Assembly: GCF_000427625.1 (NCBI RefSeq)
Contig: NZ_KE386569.1
Span: 3,404,156 to 3,466,560, forward strand
Length of the DNA stretch: 62,405 nt
Source of the DNA: Methylobacter luteus IMV-B-3098
GTDB lineage: Bacteria; Pseudomonadota; Gammaproteobacteria; Methylococcales; Methylomonadaceae
Direction: 5' to 3'
Part shown: piece after piece, positions 8,491 to 19,520 of the stretch
Numbering within the stretch: the first letter of the stretch is position 1
Layout of the letters: every line of letters begins with the position of its first letter
The notes under the pieces: generated by a model
What the model saw: the letters and a program-made list of their open reading frames with translations, nothing else
What the model was told of the DNA's origin: nothing
The model's database searches: none
Position numbers and translations under genes: made by a program

Positions 8491-9087
8491 CTATATTTGC
8501 ATCAATAATGAAGAGACCGCCTGAAAATAGAGCTCAAGCAACTGCGACAACAGGTAATGATAAGAAGCCTCCAGTGTTTCGGTGGGCTGTTCCAGAAACA
8601 TATTGAACAGGTCGGCCAGGGCATAATAACCGCTTACCAGGGCCGCTTCGGATGCTTCGGTCGCCGCGGCAAGATAAGCCGTGACAGGCTCGATTGCCGC
8701 AGCCGCGGCGGTCTCTGGGTTTTCCATGAAATTCTGCAGGTAAAGCTGTGTTTCCCGACCCGCATCGGCCAGATCGACGATAAGCTGTTGGTAAGACGCC
8801 TGTGCTTTCGGCAACAGCTCTCCGTTAATTCGTGCGTAAAGTTCAACAGAGCGACTGGCGGCCTGATCATACCAGGCCGTCAGGGTCGGCCCAGGCTGCT
8901 CATACAATTGTTTGGCCGATGAAGCCATCAGCGCATGGATATCGAACAGCTCTGCGCGGATATCCTGATACAGCGTCTGCAACTGGAAGTTCAGCTGCGT
9001 ATAGAGTCTTGAGGTGGGCAAAAACAACTTGTTTTCCAGATCAAGATCCTGAGCGGATGGAAAGTTCGGATTATCGAAAAAAATCAT
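8491..9087 (-). CDS. Uncharacterised all-helical protein
   Basis: I place the start at 9087, where AAGGAG sits six bases upstream of ATG; the longer reading frame has no such site. The product is 198 residues, acidic, almost without Gly, Pro or charge clusters after residue 20, and predicted to be nearly all amphipathic helix. It is rich in Leu, Ala, Gln and Tyr (YTQLNFQLQTLYQDIRAELF; VTAYLAAATEASEAALVSGY). There is no signal peptide or clear transmembrane segment. The composition is reminiscent of phasin-like or other surface-coating helical proteins, but I recognise no family. It is a single gene, with gene-free DNA on both sides. Confidence 0.6.
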   Translation of the reverse strand: MIFFDNPNFPSAQDLDLENKLFLPTSRLYTQLNFQLQTLYQDIRAELFDIHALMASSAKQLYEQPGPTLTAWYDQAASRSVELYARINGELLPKAQASYQQLIVDLADAGRETQLYLQNFMENPETAAAAAIEPVTAYLAAATEASEAALVSGYYALADLFNMFLEQPTETLEASYHYLLSQLLELYFQAVSSLLMQI

Positions 9088-9657
9088 AAAACTCCTTAAT
9101 AATTCAACTTTGGATTTAATGAGCCGAAAAAGAATGCGGACGGGAAGTCCGCATTTGAGAGGAAGGATAGATAAACTCTGATTCTCATAAAGAGAGCGCA
9201 TACAAGAGTCGGGTTTAGTGTATTTATCCCCGGGCTCATTGAAAATGCGACATGATGACGCGCGACAATATGCCTCTACAGTTGGCATACAATCTGCACT
9301 GTATAAATAGTTTTGCCTCCGGAAAATCAGCGCTACAGCGGCTTTTTCCCGGGTTGAAGTGCTCAGGATAAGGTATTTGGTGCACCAAAACTGTGTGATT
9401 TCACACATTCTTCAAACAAAACGGCATCAAGTGCGTGAGCTTGATGCTGATGTGCCGGTATTGATCCATGCTTAAAAAATACTTAAAATATTTCTAACGC
9501 GGGTAGTGAGCGGCAACGACTGCTTTCCTGATTCCGAACCCCTTTCACATTCCGCGCGGACGCGCTAGAGGTCCTAATCCGGTTTACTGCTGGCAGATGC
9601 GTCGTTAGCTGTGAATATCAGCAACTAAAATTTTCCCTCTATCCAAAAAAGGACACT
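9088..9657. other. Gene-free stretch between divergent genes
   Basis: This 570-base region between the helical-protein gene and the divergent methyltransferase gene holds no supported gene. An apparent N-terminal extension of the minus-strand frame runs to 9408 but lacks a start signal and family support. Promoters for both flanking genes must lie here, but I cannot pick a convincing -35/-10 pair. Confidence 0.4.
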
Positions 9658-10473
9658 ATGAAACCGATATCCAATACCGCCTTTTATTGCTGCGGCGTTC
9701 GCATGCAGGATGCCGAAACCGCAAACCCGGTCTGCCGGGACACCTATGCCAGGGTTTTTATGGATGAACGGGGCTTGAACATTTTTTCCGCTTTCAAAGA
9801 GGAAACCAATCCCAATGCCGGCAATGTGGCGAGGCATCGGATTATCGATGACTGCATCCGGCAGGAGCTGGCCAATAACCCGGATTTAAAGATTATCCTG
9901 ATCGGCGCCGGCTTTGACAGCCGTGCCTACCGGCTTGACGGCGGCGCATGGATCGAACTGGATGAGCCGCAAATCATCGCCTACAAAAACGAGCGGCTGC
10001 CGATTGAAGCCTGCAAAAACCGGCTGCAGCGCATCGCGATCGATTTCGAAACCGAATCGCTGGAAGAGAAACTGCAGGCGTTTTCCACCGATGAGCCCGT
10101 CATCGTCGTCATAGAAGGCGTTTTCATTTATCTGCAAGAGGATGCCATCAGGCAAACCCTGCAAACCTTACACCGGTTGTTCCCGGCGCATAAACTGGTA
10201 TGCGACCTCATGACGGAAAAGTTCTTCAACAAATACAGCCATACTCTGCAGCAGAAACTGGGCAGACTGGGCGCCGACTTCAGGTTTACGTTGCCAAATC
10301 CCGCCGAGTTATTCTGCCGGTACGGCTATCAGATCGGGCAAAAGCATTCCATCGTCGCCAAAGCCTCGGAATACGGATCGGTAAAAGTGCCCGTGCTACT
10401 CTTTAACCTGTTCATGAAAACACTGATGCATGGCTACTCGATTTTTGTGTTTGAACCGGCTCATAAGCAATAA
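9658..10473 (+). CDS. SAM-dependent methyltransferase, leucine carboxyl methyltransferase family
   Basis: This 271-residue protein matches the LCMT/PPM1 family of class I methyltransferases. The N-terminus has the family pattern (ISNTAFYCCGVRMQDAETANPVC, where C-x2-R and D-A/P are typical). The SAM-binding glycine loop is IILIGAGFDSRAYRL near residue 80-95, followed by WIELDEPQIIAYK (acidic residue after strand 2). The later acidic strand is VIVVIEGVFIYL near 148. AAAAAAGGACACT precedes the ATG, giving a good ribosome site. Bacterial members include many of unknown target; no substrate can be named. A thioesterase gene follows 17 bases later and is probably cotranscribed. Confidence 0.85.
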   Translation: MKPISNTAFYCCGVRMQDAETANPVCRDTYARVFMDERGLNIFSAFKEETNPNAGNVARHRIIDDCIRQELANNPDLKIILIGAGFDSRAYRLDGGAWIELDEPQIIAYKNERLPIEACKNRLQRIAIDFETESLEEKLQAFSTDEPVIVVIEGVFIYLQEDAIRQTLQTLHRLFPAHKLVCDLMTEKFFNKYSHTLQQKLGRLGADFRFTLPNPAELFCRYGYQIGQKHSIVAKASEYGSVKVPVLLFNLFMKTLMHGYSIFVFEPAHKQ

Positions 10474-10490
10474 AATATCGACCGGAATTG

Positions 10491-10964
10491 ATGTTTTTTA
10501 ACCCAAAGCGCAGCGGGGGCACAGTGCAGGACAATCTGTTAATAAAAATCAGGGAGTTGATAGGATCGAATCCGGGCATGGAACTGCCCCCCCAAATCTT
10601 CAAGGAAATGGAAGGCGAGTTTCTGGAATATGTTGAAGAGCAATCGCTGACCGCCCGGTTCCCGATCAAGGAGAGCTACAGCAACCCGTTCGGATTCATG
10701 CAGGGCGGCATGATCGTGGCGGCCATGGACAATACCCTGGCGCCGCTGAGCTACCTGCTATTGCCGCCCAGCATCACGACCCATGTCAACACCACGTTCA
10801 TCCGGCCCGTCAAAATGGCTTACGAATTCATCCATGTCACGGCCTTTCTGGTGGAAAGAACACCCATGCAGATCCATCTGCGGGCCGAAGTCAAAAACCC
10901 CGGCGGCAAGTTGCTGGCGACTTGCACGTCCAGTTCGGCTGTTATGAGAAGGCTGAAAGGGTAA
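10491..10964 (+). CDS. PaaI-family hotdog thioesterase
   Basis: This protein of about 157 residues has the single hotdog fold of the PaaI/YdiI thioesterase group, which cleaves acyl-CoA esters in the cytoplasm. The signature SNPFGFMQGGMIVAAMDNTLAP at residues 62-83 contains the usual N-P-x-G-x-x-Q/H-G-G pattern (Gln in place of His) and the acidic residue on the central helix. The tail TTHVNTTFIRPVK is typical of the beta sheet that carries the CoA pocket. The ATG at 10491 was chosen; a TTG directly before it is less likely. It is probably in one transcript with the methyltransferase upstream. Confidence 0.8.
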   Translation: MFFNPKRSGGTVQDNLLIKIRELIGSNPGMELPPQIFKEMEGEFLEYVEEQSLTARFPIKESYSNPFGFMQGGMIVAAMDNTLAPLSYLLLPPSITTHVNTTFIRPVKMAYEFIHVTAFLVERTPMQIHLRAEVKNPGGKLLATCTSSSAVMRRLKG

Positions 10965-10966
10965 TG

Positions 10967-11038
10967 AAGTAGGGTAAGCATTGCGTACCGTCTGTGATGA
11001 CTCAAACCGCAAAAAGGTACGCGGTGCGTACCCTACTT
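10967..11038. repeat. REP-like palindromic repeat
   Basis: The arms AAGTAGGGTA (10967-10976) and TACCCTACTT (11029-11038) are exact inverses, and the inner part GCATTGCGTACC pairs with GGTACGCGGTGC with mismatches. A related palindrome lies at 49205-49273. It sits between convergent genes, the usual site for REP elements. Confidence 0.7.
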
Positions 11039-11074
11039 GGCTACGCCCGATTAAGCGATCGCTAAGTCCATACC

Positions 11075-11545
11075 TCACAAATTCACTTTGAGCTTGCGGC
11101 CACCTGTAATGCTGAACCCCTCTTTCTCGTAGAATTCGAGTGTTCTTTCAAACTGGGGAAGTGGGGGCGTCGTTACTTCGAGCCGGGTCCATCCCTTCGT
11201 GGCGGCAAACTCTTTTGCCTTGTCGGTGAGTTTTTTACCGACACCTTTGGAACGGTACTCGGGGCGTACATAAAGCTCCGGTATCGTTCCAAACGCCCCT
11301 TCAGCATAAAGCGCATAGCCTTCATAGAGCGCTATGAATCCCACTGGCTCGCCCGCATCCTCTGCCACAAACACGAAGTATTTTTGATCCAGCAAAAACT
11401 GCCTCAGTCTGTCCCTGGTCTGGTTCCAGTCAAAATTGAAGGCTTTTACGCCGATGTTGTTCATGATTTCTTCCAGCAACTGTCCCACCATCTCAGCTAT
11501 CTCCGGGGATTGTTCCGGCGTTGCCTGCTTAATCTCAATACTCAT
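11075..11545 (-). CDS. GNAT-family N-acetyltransferase
   Basis: This 156-residue cytoplasmic protein has the GCN5-related acetyltransferase fold, moving an acetyl group from acetyl-CoA to an amine. The acetyl-CoA pyrophosphate loop is clear: VRPEYRSKGVGKKLTDKAKE at about 92-111 (Q/R-x-x-G-x-G/A pattern). The preceding strand is AFGTIPELYV, and the C-terminal FYEKEGFSITGGRKL is the usual motif B ending. The acceptor is not deducible. It stands alone; the convergent thioesterase and REP element lie downstream. Confidence 0.85.
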   Translation of the reverse strand: MSIEIKQATPEQSPEIAEMVGQLLEEIMNNIGVKAFNFDWNQTRDRLRQFLLDQKYFVFVAEDAGEPVGFIALYEGYALYAEGAFGTIPELYVRPEYRSKGVGKKLTDKAKEFAATKGWTRLEVTTPPLPQFERTLEFYEKEGFSITGGRKLKVNL

Positions 11546-11667
11546 TTTCGATCTTCATTAAGGTTATAAGATGCGCTAGTTTATAGGATGCGCCTCATGC
11601 CCCGGCATCCTATTGCACTGATAGCGCATCTATCGCTGTAGGGTTATTAATCTTGCTGGGAAAGGTT

Positions 11668-12708
11668 TTATGGTTTTGTGGCCGTTGCCATTTGCTTCAT
11701 TGCTTTACTGTTCCTCCAAAAGGATCGAATGGCCACTCTGGCGGGAACATCAATCACCGTGTTTATGAATGAAGCAAGCAGGACAGATGCAAGGCAAGTA
11801 AGGACTATGGCTGTAACGGGTTCCAGGTTGTTTGCATACCCTATGCGCAGCAGTACATAGCCTATATTTTGATGCAAGAGATAGAGGCTGTAGGAGATTG
11901 TCCCAAGATAGACGAATGGTCTGGCTGAAAGCAGGCTATTTAAAAATTTTATTTTCAAAACGAAAACGCTGTAAAACAGGCCGAAAAATACACCGCATAT
12001 CAGCCCCAATTTCCAACCGTGGATTATGAATTCCACAGCCAGGCAGGCACTGATGAGCAACTTGTTATGCAGCGGGTTATCAGCACGATATAGCTTATAA
12101 AACGCGATGCCGGCAAGAAACAGGTTGGCGTATTCCAGAATCAGGGTTGTCTTAACAAGATCAGGAAGTCGCAAAGCAGTGGAACGCTCTACTTTGTAAA
12201 CCACAATCATCAGGCTTAGCCATAGGATCGCCACCAGATTGATTCTATTGAGACAGCGCAAAAGAAACAGCGCGAGCATGATTGCATAGAACGACAGCTC
12301 TACAGTTAATGTCCAATAGGCTCCGTCAACATGCGGTACCCGGAACCAGTGCTGAAGCATGGTAAGGTTAACAAGCGCTTCGGAAAAAGATGTTTCTCTG
12401 CCCGGGAGTGATGCGATTGATACGAAAATATAGGTAAGGAAAACTGAAGTCCAATAGGCCGGATACAGCCTGGCGAAGCGGGAGACAACAAAGTCCCTGA
12501 AGTCTTCGGTCCGCTCAAGCGTCATGAAAATGACAAAGCCGCTTATCATAAAGAACAGCTGCACGCCATGGCGTCCAAGAGGCAATTCAAGCGGCAGCTG
12601 GCCTGGATGTCCATATAAATCCTGGTATCCCGTCGTGTAATGAAATCCGACGACCATCAAGGCGGCAAATCCCCGCATTGCATCAAGTTGAACTAAACGA
12701 TCGCTCAC
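11668..12708 (-). CDS. Acyltransferase 3 (OafA/YrhL-type) integral membrane protein
   Basis: This 346-residue polytopic protein starts with RLVQLDAMRGFAALMVVGFH, the hallmark of the acyltransferase 3 family: a conserved R-G in helix 1 and a His at its end. Next come GVQLFFMISGFVIFMTL and FVVSRFARLYPAYWTSVFLT, also diagnostic. About ten hydrophobic helices follow. Family members O-acetylate sugars of exopolysaccharide, O antigen or small lipids at the inner membrane. The start is a GTG with a GAGAG ribosome site. No sugar-transferase genes are adjacent, so the acceptor is unknown. Confidence 0.9.
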   Translation of the reverse strand: MSDRLVQLDAMRGFAALMVVGFHYTTGYQDLYGHPGQLPLELPLGRHGVQLFFMISGFVIFMTLERTEDFRDFVVSRFARLYPAYWTSVFLTYIFVSIASLPGRETSFSEALVNLTMLQHWFRVPHVDGAYWTLTVELSFYAIMLALFLLRCLNRINLVAILWLSLMIVVYKVERSTALRLPDLVKTTLILEYANLFLAGIAFYKLYRADNPLHNKLLISACLAVEFIIHGWKLGLICGVFFGLFYSVFVLKIKFLNSLLSARPFVYLGTISYSLYLLHQNIGYVLLRIGYANNLEPVTAIVLTCLASVLLASFINTVIDVPARVAIRSFWRNSKAMKQMATATKP

Positions 12709-14834
<2,126 letters not shown>

Positions 14835-14838
<4 letters not shown>

Positions 14839-15107
14839 ATCAACAGCGGCGATTAAAACAGCAGATAGAAAATCAGGTCAAACGCATCAAAAAAGCGGAC
14901 CGGGAACGCCCGAACCTGCTTTCGCAGACCGCTTATATCGGGACGCTCGGGCTGGTCATGGTGTTGCCCATCATAGGCGGCGCCTACCTGGGGCATTGGC
15001 TGGATAGTATAATGCCGGGTTATTCGATGTGCTGGACGCTCAGCCTGTTGTTCGCGGGCATTGTGGTCGGCATGTTTAACGTTTATTTTCTGATTCAAAA
15101 TAAATAA
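14835..15107 (+). CDS. atpQ: N-ATPase accessory membrane subunit AtpQ (AtpI-like)
   Basis: This 90-residue protein has a basic N-terminus (residues 1-30) and two membrane helices (about 35-54 and 65-87). It contains GGAYLGHWLDS, the glycine-rich helix typical of AtpI/AtpQ proteins. AtpQ, together with AtpR, belongs to N-ATPase operons and is thought to help c-ring assembly or ion supply. The ATG overlaps the atpC stop by four bases. The stop TAA is part of the TAAATAA target duplication of an inserted inverted-repeat element. The expected next gene, atpR, is missing. Confidence 0.8.
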
Positions 15108-15349
15108 CTGATGTTACGCACGGATAGCTTTTTATGCCGTTTGCCGCTCCCGAGCACTACAGTTCTTGAGCCGCCTTTAACGAAAGCGGCCAAATGCTCG
15201 CGTAGGTGCGAATTCACTTGTGCCCTTTGGGTATTCGCACTAAATGACTAACAGAGCGTCTCGGGTCGAATACCCATGGGGCACAAGTGAATTCGACCCT
15301 ACAGGCGCTTGACGCATGGGCAAATTGTCTGCGTAACATCAGTAAATAA
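15101..15349. mobile_element. MITE-like element inside the ATPase operon with 7-bp target duplication
   Basis: Perfect 13-bp terminal inverted repeats, CTGATGTTACGCA (15108-15120) and TGCGTAACATCAG (15330-15342), bound a 235-bp element with no coding capacity. It is flanked on both sides by TAAATAA (15101-15107 and 15343-15349), a direct repeat that marks the insertion. Inside lies a second long hairpin at 15202-15302, whose arms begin GTAGGTGCGAATTCACTTGT and end in the matching inverse. It fits a non-autonomous insertion sequence derivative. Removing it restores an atpQ-atpB spacing of about 43 bases. Confidence 0.75.
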
Positions 15350-15385
15350 TGCTTTGTAGGACGGCCTCTTTAGCAAGGTTAAATC

Positions 15386-16051
15386 ATGGAAAACGAATTG
15401 GTTTTTATGCTCGGGCCACTGGCCATTGGCGTATCGGTCCTGACCACCTGGGGCATCATGCTGGTCACTGCGGTACTGGCCTGGCTTGCAACCCGGCGTC
15501 TGGACATGCTGCCCGGTCCTCTGCAGGCCATGGTGGAAGGCATCGTCTCGGCGCTGGAGGAAGCTGTTCTCGCGGTCGCGCCGGAACATGGCCGGCAAAT
15601 CATGCCTTTTGTCGGGACCTTGTGGCTGTTTCTGATCGTCGCCAATCTGATCGGCTTAATACCCGGCCTGCATTCGCCGACACGCGATCTGTCGGTCACC
15701 TCGGCACTGGCCGTACTGGTGTTTTTTTCGGTACACTGGTTCGGTATCAAGACCTGGGGACTTAAACAATATCTGCGCCATTATCTGGCGCCCAGTCCGA
15801 TTTTACTGCCTTTTCACATCATCAGCGAATTGACTCGCACGCTGGCCCTGGCGATTCGGCTGTTCGGCAACATCATGAGCCTGGAAATGACGGCGATGCT
15901 GATTTTGCTGGTCGCGGGTTTTCTCATGCCGATTCCGATTTTGATGCTGCATATCGTCGAAGCGCTGGTGCAAGCTTATGTTTTCGGCATGCTCGCGCTG
16001 ATTTATCTGGCCGGCGCGATACAATCCCAACAACTTAATCGACAGGAATAG
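15386..16051 (+). CDS. atpB: N-type F1F0-ATPase, a subunit
   Basis: This is a 221-residue polytopic subunit of F0. The helix LTRTLALAIRLFGNIMS holds the essential Arg (near residue 157) that faces the c-ring carboxylate. Other family marks are LWLFLIVANLIGLIPG with its N-x-x-G-L-x-P, and the final helix HIVEALVQAYVFGMLALIYL. The start is ATG at 15386, preceded by AAGG. It is the first gene after the inserted element, so its transcription depends on read-through or on a promoter in that element. Confidence 0.92.
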   Translation: MENELVFMLGPLAIGVSVLTTWGIMLVTAVLAWLATRRLDMLPGPLQAMVEGIVSALEEAVLAVAPEHGRQIMPFVGTLWLFLIVANLIGLIPGLHSPTRDLSVTSALAVLVFFSVHWFGIKTWGLKQYLRHYLAPSPILLPFHIISELTRTLALAIRLFGNIMSLEMTAMLILLVAGFLMPIPILMLHIVEALVQAYVFGMLALIYLAGAIQSQQLNRQE

Positions 16052-16053
16052 TT

Positions 16054-16320
16054 ATGACAGACATCGCTTCAATCGTGTTCGGCTCCACTCTCGCCGCCAT
16101 CATCGGCATTGCCCTGGGCGTCATGATGCCGGCTCTGGCCATGGCAAAAGCGATCAGCAGCGCCTTGGAAGCCTTGGCCCGTCAGCCGGAATCGGAGCAG
16201 TCGATCATGCGGACGCTGTTTATCGGATTGGCGATGATCGAATCGCTGGCTATCTACTGTCTGGTGATTGTTTTGATCGTACTGTTCAGGAATCCGCTGC
16301 TTGAATTCCTGACCAAATAA
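16054..16320 (+). CDS. atpE: N-type F1F0-ATPase, c subunit
   Basis: This 88-residue hairpin of two helices forms the rotor ring. The second helix has the ion-binding carboxylate Glu63, followed by Ser64 and Tyr68 (IESLAIY), the pattern of Na+-binding c subunits. The first helix is unusual: where most have GxGxGxG it has alanines at 27, 29, 31 and 33 (PALAMAKA), as in alkaliphilic Bacillus c subunits. The position of the Na+-ligand Gln of Ilyobacter appears to be Met30 by alignment on the RQPE loop. The loop ARQPE is intact. Ion specificity is therefore probable Na+ but not certain. Confidence 0.92.
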   Translation: MTDIASIVFGSTLAAIIGIALGVMMPALAMAKAISSALEALARQPESEQSIMRTLFIGLAMIESLAIYCLVIVLIVLFRNPLLEFLTK

Positions 16321-16336
16321 TCGGGCCAGAACAGCC

Positions 16337-17086
16337 ATGGAATTCAATTTTTCCACCTTTGCGCTTGAAATCATCAATTTCCTGATCCTGATCTGGATCC
16401 TGCAACGGCTTTTTTATAAACCGGTACTGGCCGTCATTACCCGGCGCAAGCAGCACATCGACCAAACACTGGCCGAAGCCAAAAAGCTGCATCAAGAGGC
16501 CGAAGATTTACGCCAACACTATGAAAACCGGCAAAACGAGTGGGAGCAGGAAAAACAGGCCGCGCTTAGCGCGCTGCGCCGGGAAATCGAGGCCGAAAGA
16601 AAAACGCAAATGGATCAGCTGCAGGCCGATCTTGACCAGGAACGGCAAAAAGCCAAAGTAATCCTGTCAAGGCTGCAGCGTGACATCCAGCAGCAGGCCG
16701 AAAAAAAGGCGTTGCAAAACAGCGCCCGCTTTGCAGCCATATTGCTGCGCCAAGCCGCAGGTCCCGAACTGGAAGAGCGGTTGTGCGCCATGCTGCTGGA
16801 GCATTTCAATGATTTGCCCGAGGAATGCAGACGCTGCCTGCAAATGCTGGAGGCTGACCAATCGGTGTCCATTCACATTACCAGCGCCTATCTCCTGCCG
16901 GACGAGCTAAGACAAAATCTGGAGCAAAAGCTGGGGGCACTCATCAACAGGCCCGATGTGTTTCATTATCAACAGGACGCCGGGCTGATCGCCGGCCTGC
17001 GCATCGATATCGGCGCTTGGGTCCTGCACGCCAACCTGCAGCATGAACTGACCGGCTTTGCCGAGATTGCCCATGAATTCGACTGA
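16337..17086 (+). CDS. atpF: N-type F1F0-ATPase, long b subunit with delta-like C-terminus
   Basis: This 249-residue stator protein has one N-terminal membrane helix (residues 5-25) and then a long charged coiled coil to about residue 130. It is longer than a normal b subunit (about 156). The last 110 residues end in [20 protein letters not shown], which resembles the C-terminal G-G-x-x-I-x-I-G signature of delta subunits. The operon has no separate delta gene, as is known for N-ATPases, so this tail probably replaces it at the top of F1. atpA starts inside its 3' end. Confidence 0.85.
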   Translation: MEFNFSTFALEIINFLILIWILQRLFYKPVLAVITRRKQHIDQTLAEAKKLHQEAEDLRQHYENRQNEWEQEKQAALSALRREIEAERKTQMDQLQADLDQERQKAKVILSRLQRDIQQQAEKKALQNSARFAAILLRQAAGPELEERLCAMLLEHFNDLPEECRRCLQMLEADQSVSIHITSAYLLPDELRQNLEQKLGALINRPDVFHYQQDAGLIAGLRIDIGAWVLHANLQHELTGFAEIAHEFD

Positions 17087-18569
17087 TGCCGAAGCGCTCG
17101 CTGACTTGGTAGACAAGCAAAGCGCCTGGCTGGATCAGTATCAGCCGGAGCTTCGGGTCACCGAGCAGGGCACGGTCGTAACGATCGGGGACGGCATTAC
17201 CTGGATCATGGGATTGCCCTCGGCAGCCATCGACGACATCCTGATATTTGCCGATGGCAGCCGCGCCATGGTATTTGACCTCAACCGTGACCGGGTCGGT
17301 GCGATTCTGCTGTATGAAACCGAAGCGCTGACGTCCGGCACGCTGGTGCATTTGTCTAAAAACGCGCCCAGCATACCGGTCGGAGACGCTTTTATCGGCC
17401 GGGTGGTCGATCCTCTGGGCACTCCGCTTGACGGCATTCCCGCTCCGGTTCCCGCCGGACGGGGCGGCCTGGAGCGAGCGTCGCCGCCGATTATCGCACG
17501 GGATTTCGTTCACGACCCGCTGTACACCGGCATTAAAATCATCGACACCCTGATTCCGATCGGCAAAGGTCAGCGGCAACTGCTGATCGGCGACGAAGGG
17601 CTGGGCCGCAGTTCGATCGCAATCGACACCGTCATCAATCAAAAAGACAAAAATGTCGTCTGCATTTATGTGTTGATCGGGCAGAAACGCTCAACTGTGG
17701 TGAACACCATCGAAACCTTGAAAAAACAAGGCGCGATGGATTACACCGTTTGCGTCGTGGCCGAAGCCAGCGCCTTGCCCGGCCTGCAATATATCGCCCC
17801 GTTCGCCGGCTGTGCGCTGGCCGAACACTGGATGGCGCAGGGCCGCGATACGCTGGTCATCTATGACGATTTGTCGACCCACGCGAGAACTTACCGCGAA
17901 CTGTCCCTGCTGCTGCGCCGCCCGCCCGGGCGCGAAGCCTATCCCGGCGATATTTTCTTCGTGCATGCCCGCCTGCTGGAACGGTCGACCTGCCTGAATG
18001 CCGAAAACGGCGGCGGCAGCATGACGGCCTTGCCTATCGTCGAAACCCAGCAGGGTGAAATTGCCGCTTATATTCCCACCAACCTGATCTCCATCACCGA
18101 CGGCCAGATTTATCTGGATGCCAACCTGTTCGCCTCGGGATTCCGTCCCGCCATCGATATCGCCAAGTCGGTATCGAGGATAGGCGGCAAGGCCCAGCAC
18201 TTGAGCATCAGTAATCAGGCCGGGCGAATGAAGCTGGATTATTTGCAGTTTCTGGAACTGGAAGCCTTTTCCCGGTTCGGCCAGCGCCTGGAAGCCTCGA
18301 TGGAAGCGCGGATTCAACGCGGACGCGTGCTGCGGGAGATTCTCAAGCAGGAGCGGCTGAGCCCGCTCAGCAGTCTTTTTCAACTCGCCTGGTTGATTGC
18401 TTTCAATGAACACTTGTTCGACCAGGCCAAGCCGGAGGAGATTAAAGATTTTCTGGCGCGGATGAAAAAAGGCATCAGCGACACCAGGCTGACGCTGAAC
18501 AGCAGCCCTGACCAGTGGTTGCAAGCCATCGGCGACTGGCTGGGCATCGAACCGAATCCGCAGCCATGA
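17073..18569 (+). CDS. atpA: N-type F1F0-ATPase, alpha subunit with altered P-loop
   Basis: This non-catalytic nucleotide-binding subunit has about 498 residues. Translation probably starts at ATG 17073 ([13 protein letters not shown]), 14 bases inside atpF. The P-loop reads [12 protein letters not shown], where most alpha subunits have GDRQTGKT, so the conserved Lys is Arg. The arginine-finger region [14 protein letters not shown] is intact, as is [11 protein letters not shown]. Non-catalytic sites tolerate changes, so the enzyme may still work, with weaker nucleotide binding at these sites. Confidence 0.92.
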   Translation: MNSTDAEALADLVDKQSAWLDQYQPELRVTEQGTVVTIGDGITWIMGLPSAAIDDILIFADGSRAMVFDLNRDRVGAILLYETEALTSGTLVHLSKNAPSIPVGDAFIGRVVDPLGTPLDGIPAPVPAGRGGLERASPPIIARDFVHDPLYTGIKIIDTLIPIGKGQRQLLIGDEGLGRSSIAIDTVINQKDKNVVCIYVLIGQKRSTVVNTIETLKKQGAMDYTVCVVAEASALPGLQYIAPFAGCALAEHWMAQGRDTLVIYDDLSTHARTYRELSLLLRRPPGREAYPGDIFFVHARLLERSTCLNAENGGGSMTALPIVETQQGEIAAYIPTNLISITDGQIYLDANLFASGFRPAIDIAKSVSRIGGKAQHLSISNQAGRMKLDYLQFLELEAFSRFGQRLEASMEARIQRGRVLREILKQERLSPLSSLFQLAWLIAFNEHLFDQAKPEEIKDFLARMKKGISDTRLTLNSSPDQWLQAIGDWLGIEPNPQP

Positions 18570-19390
18570 GCCAAAGCCGGCGTCTGCGACAGCATATCGC
18601 CCAGATGGAGGATATCCGGGGCATTTTAAATTCGATGAAAAATCTCGCGTTTATAGAAACGCACAAGCTGCTCCGCTTTCAATCCGTGCAGAACCAGGCG
18701 GTCAAGGCCATTGAAGATGCGGCCATGGATTTCCTGAGTTTTCACCCTTATCTGTTGGATACCGATGTCAAGGCCCCGCATATCGTTATTTTGATCGGGT
18801 CCGAGCGCGGTTTTTGCGGCGACTTCAATGACAGCCTGATTAATGAAATAGCGCCAGCAGCCTACTCGGAGGACATCATCCTCATCGGCAGCAGACTGGC
18901 CAACCGCTGGTCCGATGTCTATCCCGAGCCGGTTGCCACGCTTGAAGGCGCCAATGTCGCCGAAGAAGTGCCCGCCATTGTCAACCGCTTGCTCGGCGCG
19001 ATTACCTCGCTGCAGGAAACGCGCGGTTTCTTTGAATTGAGTGCCGTTTATCACGACAACACGCTGAGCCGGCCCACGCATCAGCCCCTGCTGCCGCCTT
19101 TTCAGCAAACCGTTCAGGAGCGCCCCCGCTTCGCTTTCCCGCCGCTACTGAATCTCGATCCGGCCGATTTTTTTGCGGACATGGTGGAACATTATTTATT
19201 CGCCGTACTGCATAAGCTCTGCTACACGTCGCTGATGGCGGAAAATCACCGGCGCTTGCAGCATCTGGATGGGGCCGTGCTGCATCTCGACAATGAAACG
19301 GCAAAACTGCACCGGAAATTCCAGATGCGCCGGCAGGAAGAAATCACCGAGGAAATTGAGGTCATACTGTTGAATGCGGAAAATCTTTAA
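18566..19390 (+). CDS. atpG: N-type F1F0-ATPase, gamma subunit
   Basis: This is the central-stalk subunit of about 274 residues, with coiled-coil termini. The N-terminus [20 protein letters not shown] matches the gamma signature, and the C-terminal helix has [14 protein letters not shown]. The middle part has the Rossmann-like [14 protein letters not shown]. It is more divergent than housekeeping gamma. The ATG overlaps the atpA stop by four bases. It is the last gene of the operon; a strong terminator follows at 19601. Confidence 0.88.
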   Translation: MSQSRRLRQHIAQMEDIRGILNSMKNLAFIETHKLLRFQSVQNQAVKAIEDAAMDFLSFHPYLLDTDVKAPHIVILIGSERGFCGDFNDSLINEIAPAAYSEDIILIGSRLANRWSDVYPEPVATLEGANVAEEVPAIVNRLLGAITSLQETRGFFELSAVYHDNTLSRPTHQPLLPPFQQTVQERPRFAFPPLLNLDPADFFADMVEHYLFAVLHKLCYTSLMAENHRRLQHLDGAVLHLDNETAKLHRKFQMRRQEEITEEIEVILLNAENL

Positions 19391-19520
19391 CAAAGCCGAT
19401 GAATCCGACGCTTTCAAGTCATGCGGATGGCGCCTTGCTGATCGGCCAATTTTTAGTCAATCTGATTCAATGATCCGAATAATGAGGATTTGGGGGGGAA
19501 TTTCACTTTTTTGTAACAGA

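Noticed and set aside
8491-9408. Longer form of the helical protein from 9408
   Set aside because: The added 107 residues are basic and Cys-rich, unlike the rest, and the only good ribosome site is at 9087.
15349-15765. Frame starting at the expected place for atpR
   Set aside because: It runs on in another frame of atpB and its product has no membrane helices of the AtpR kind; a shadow of atpB.
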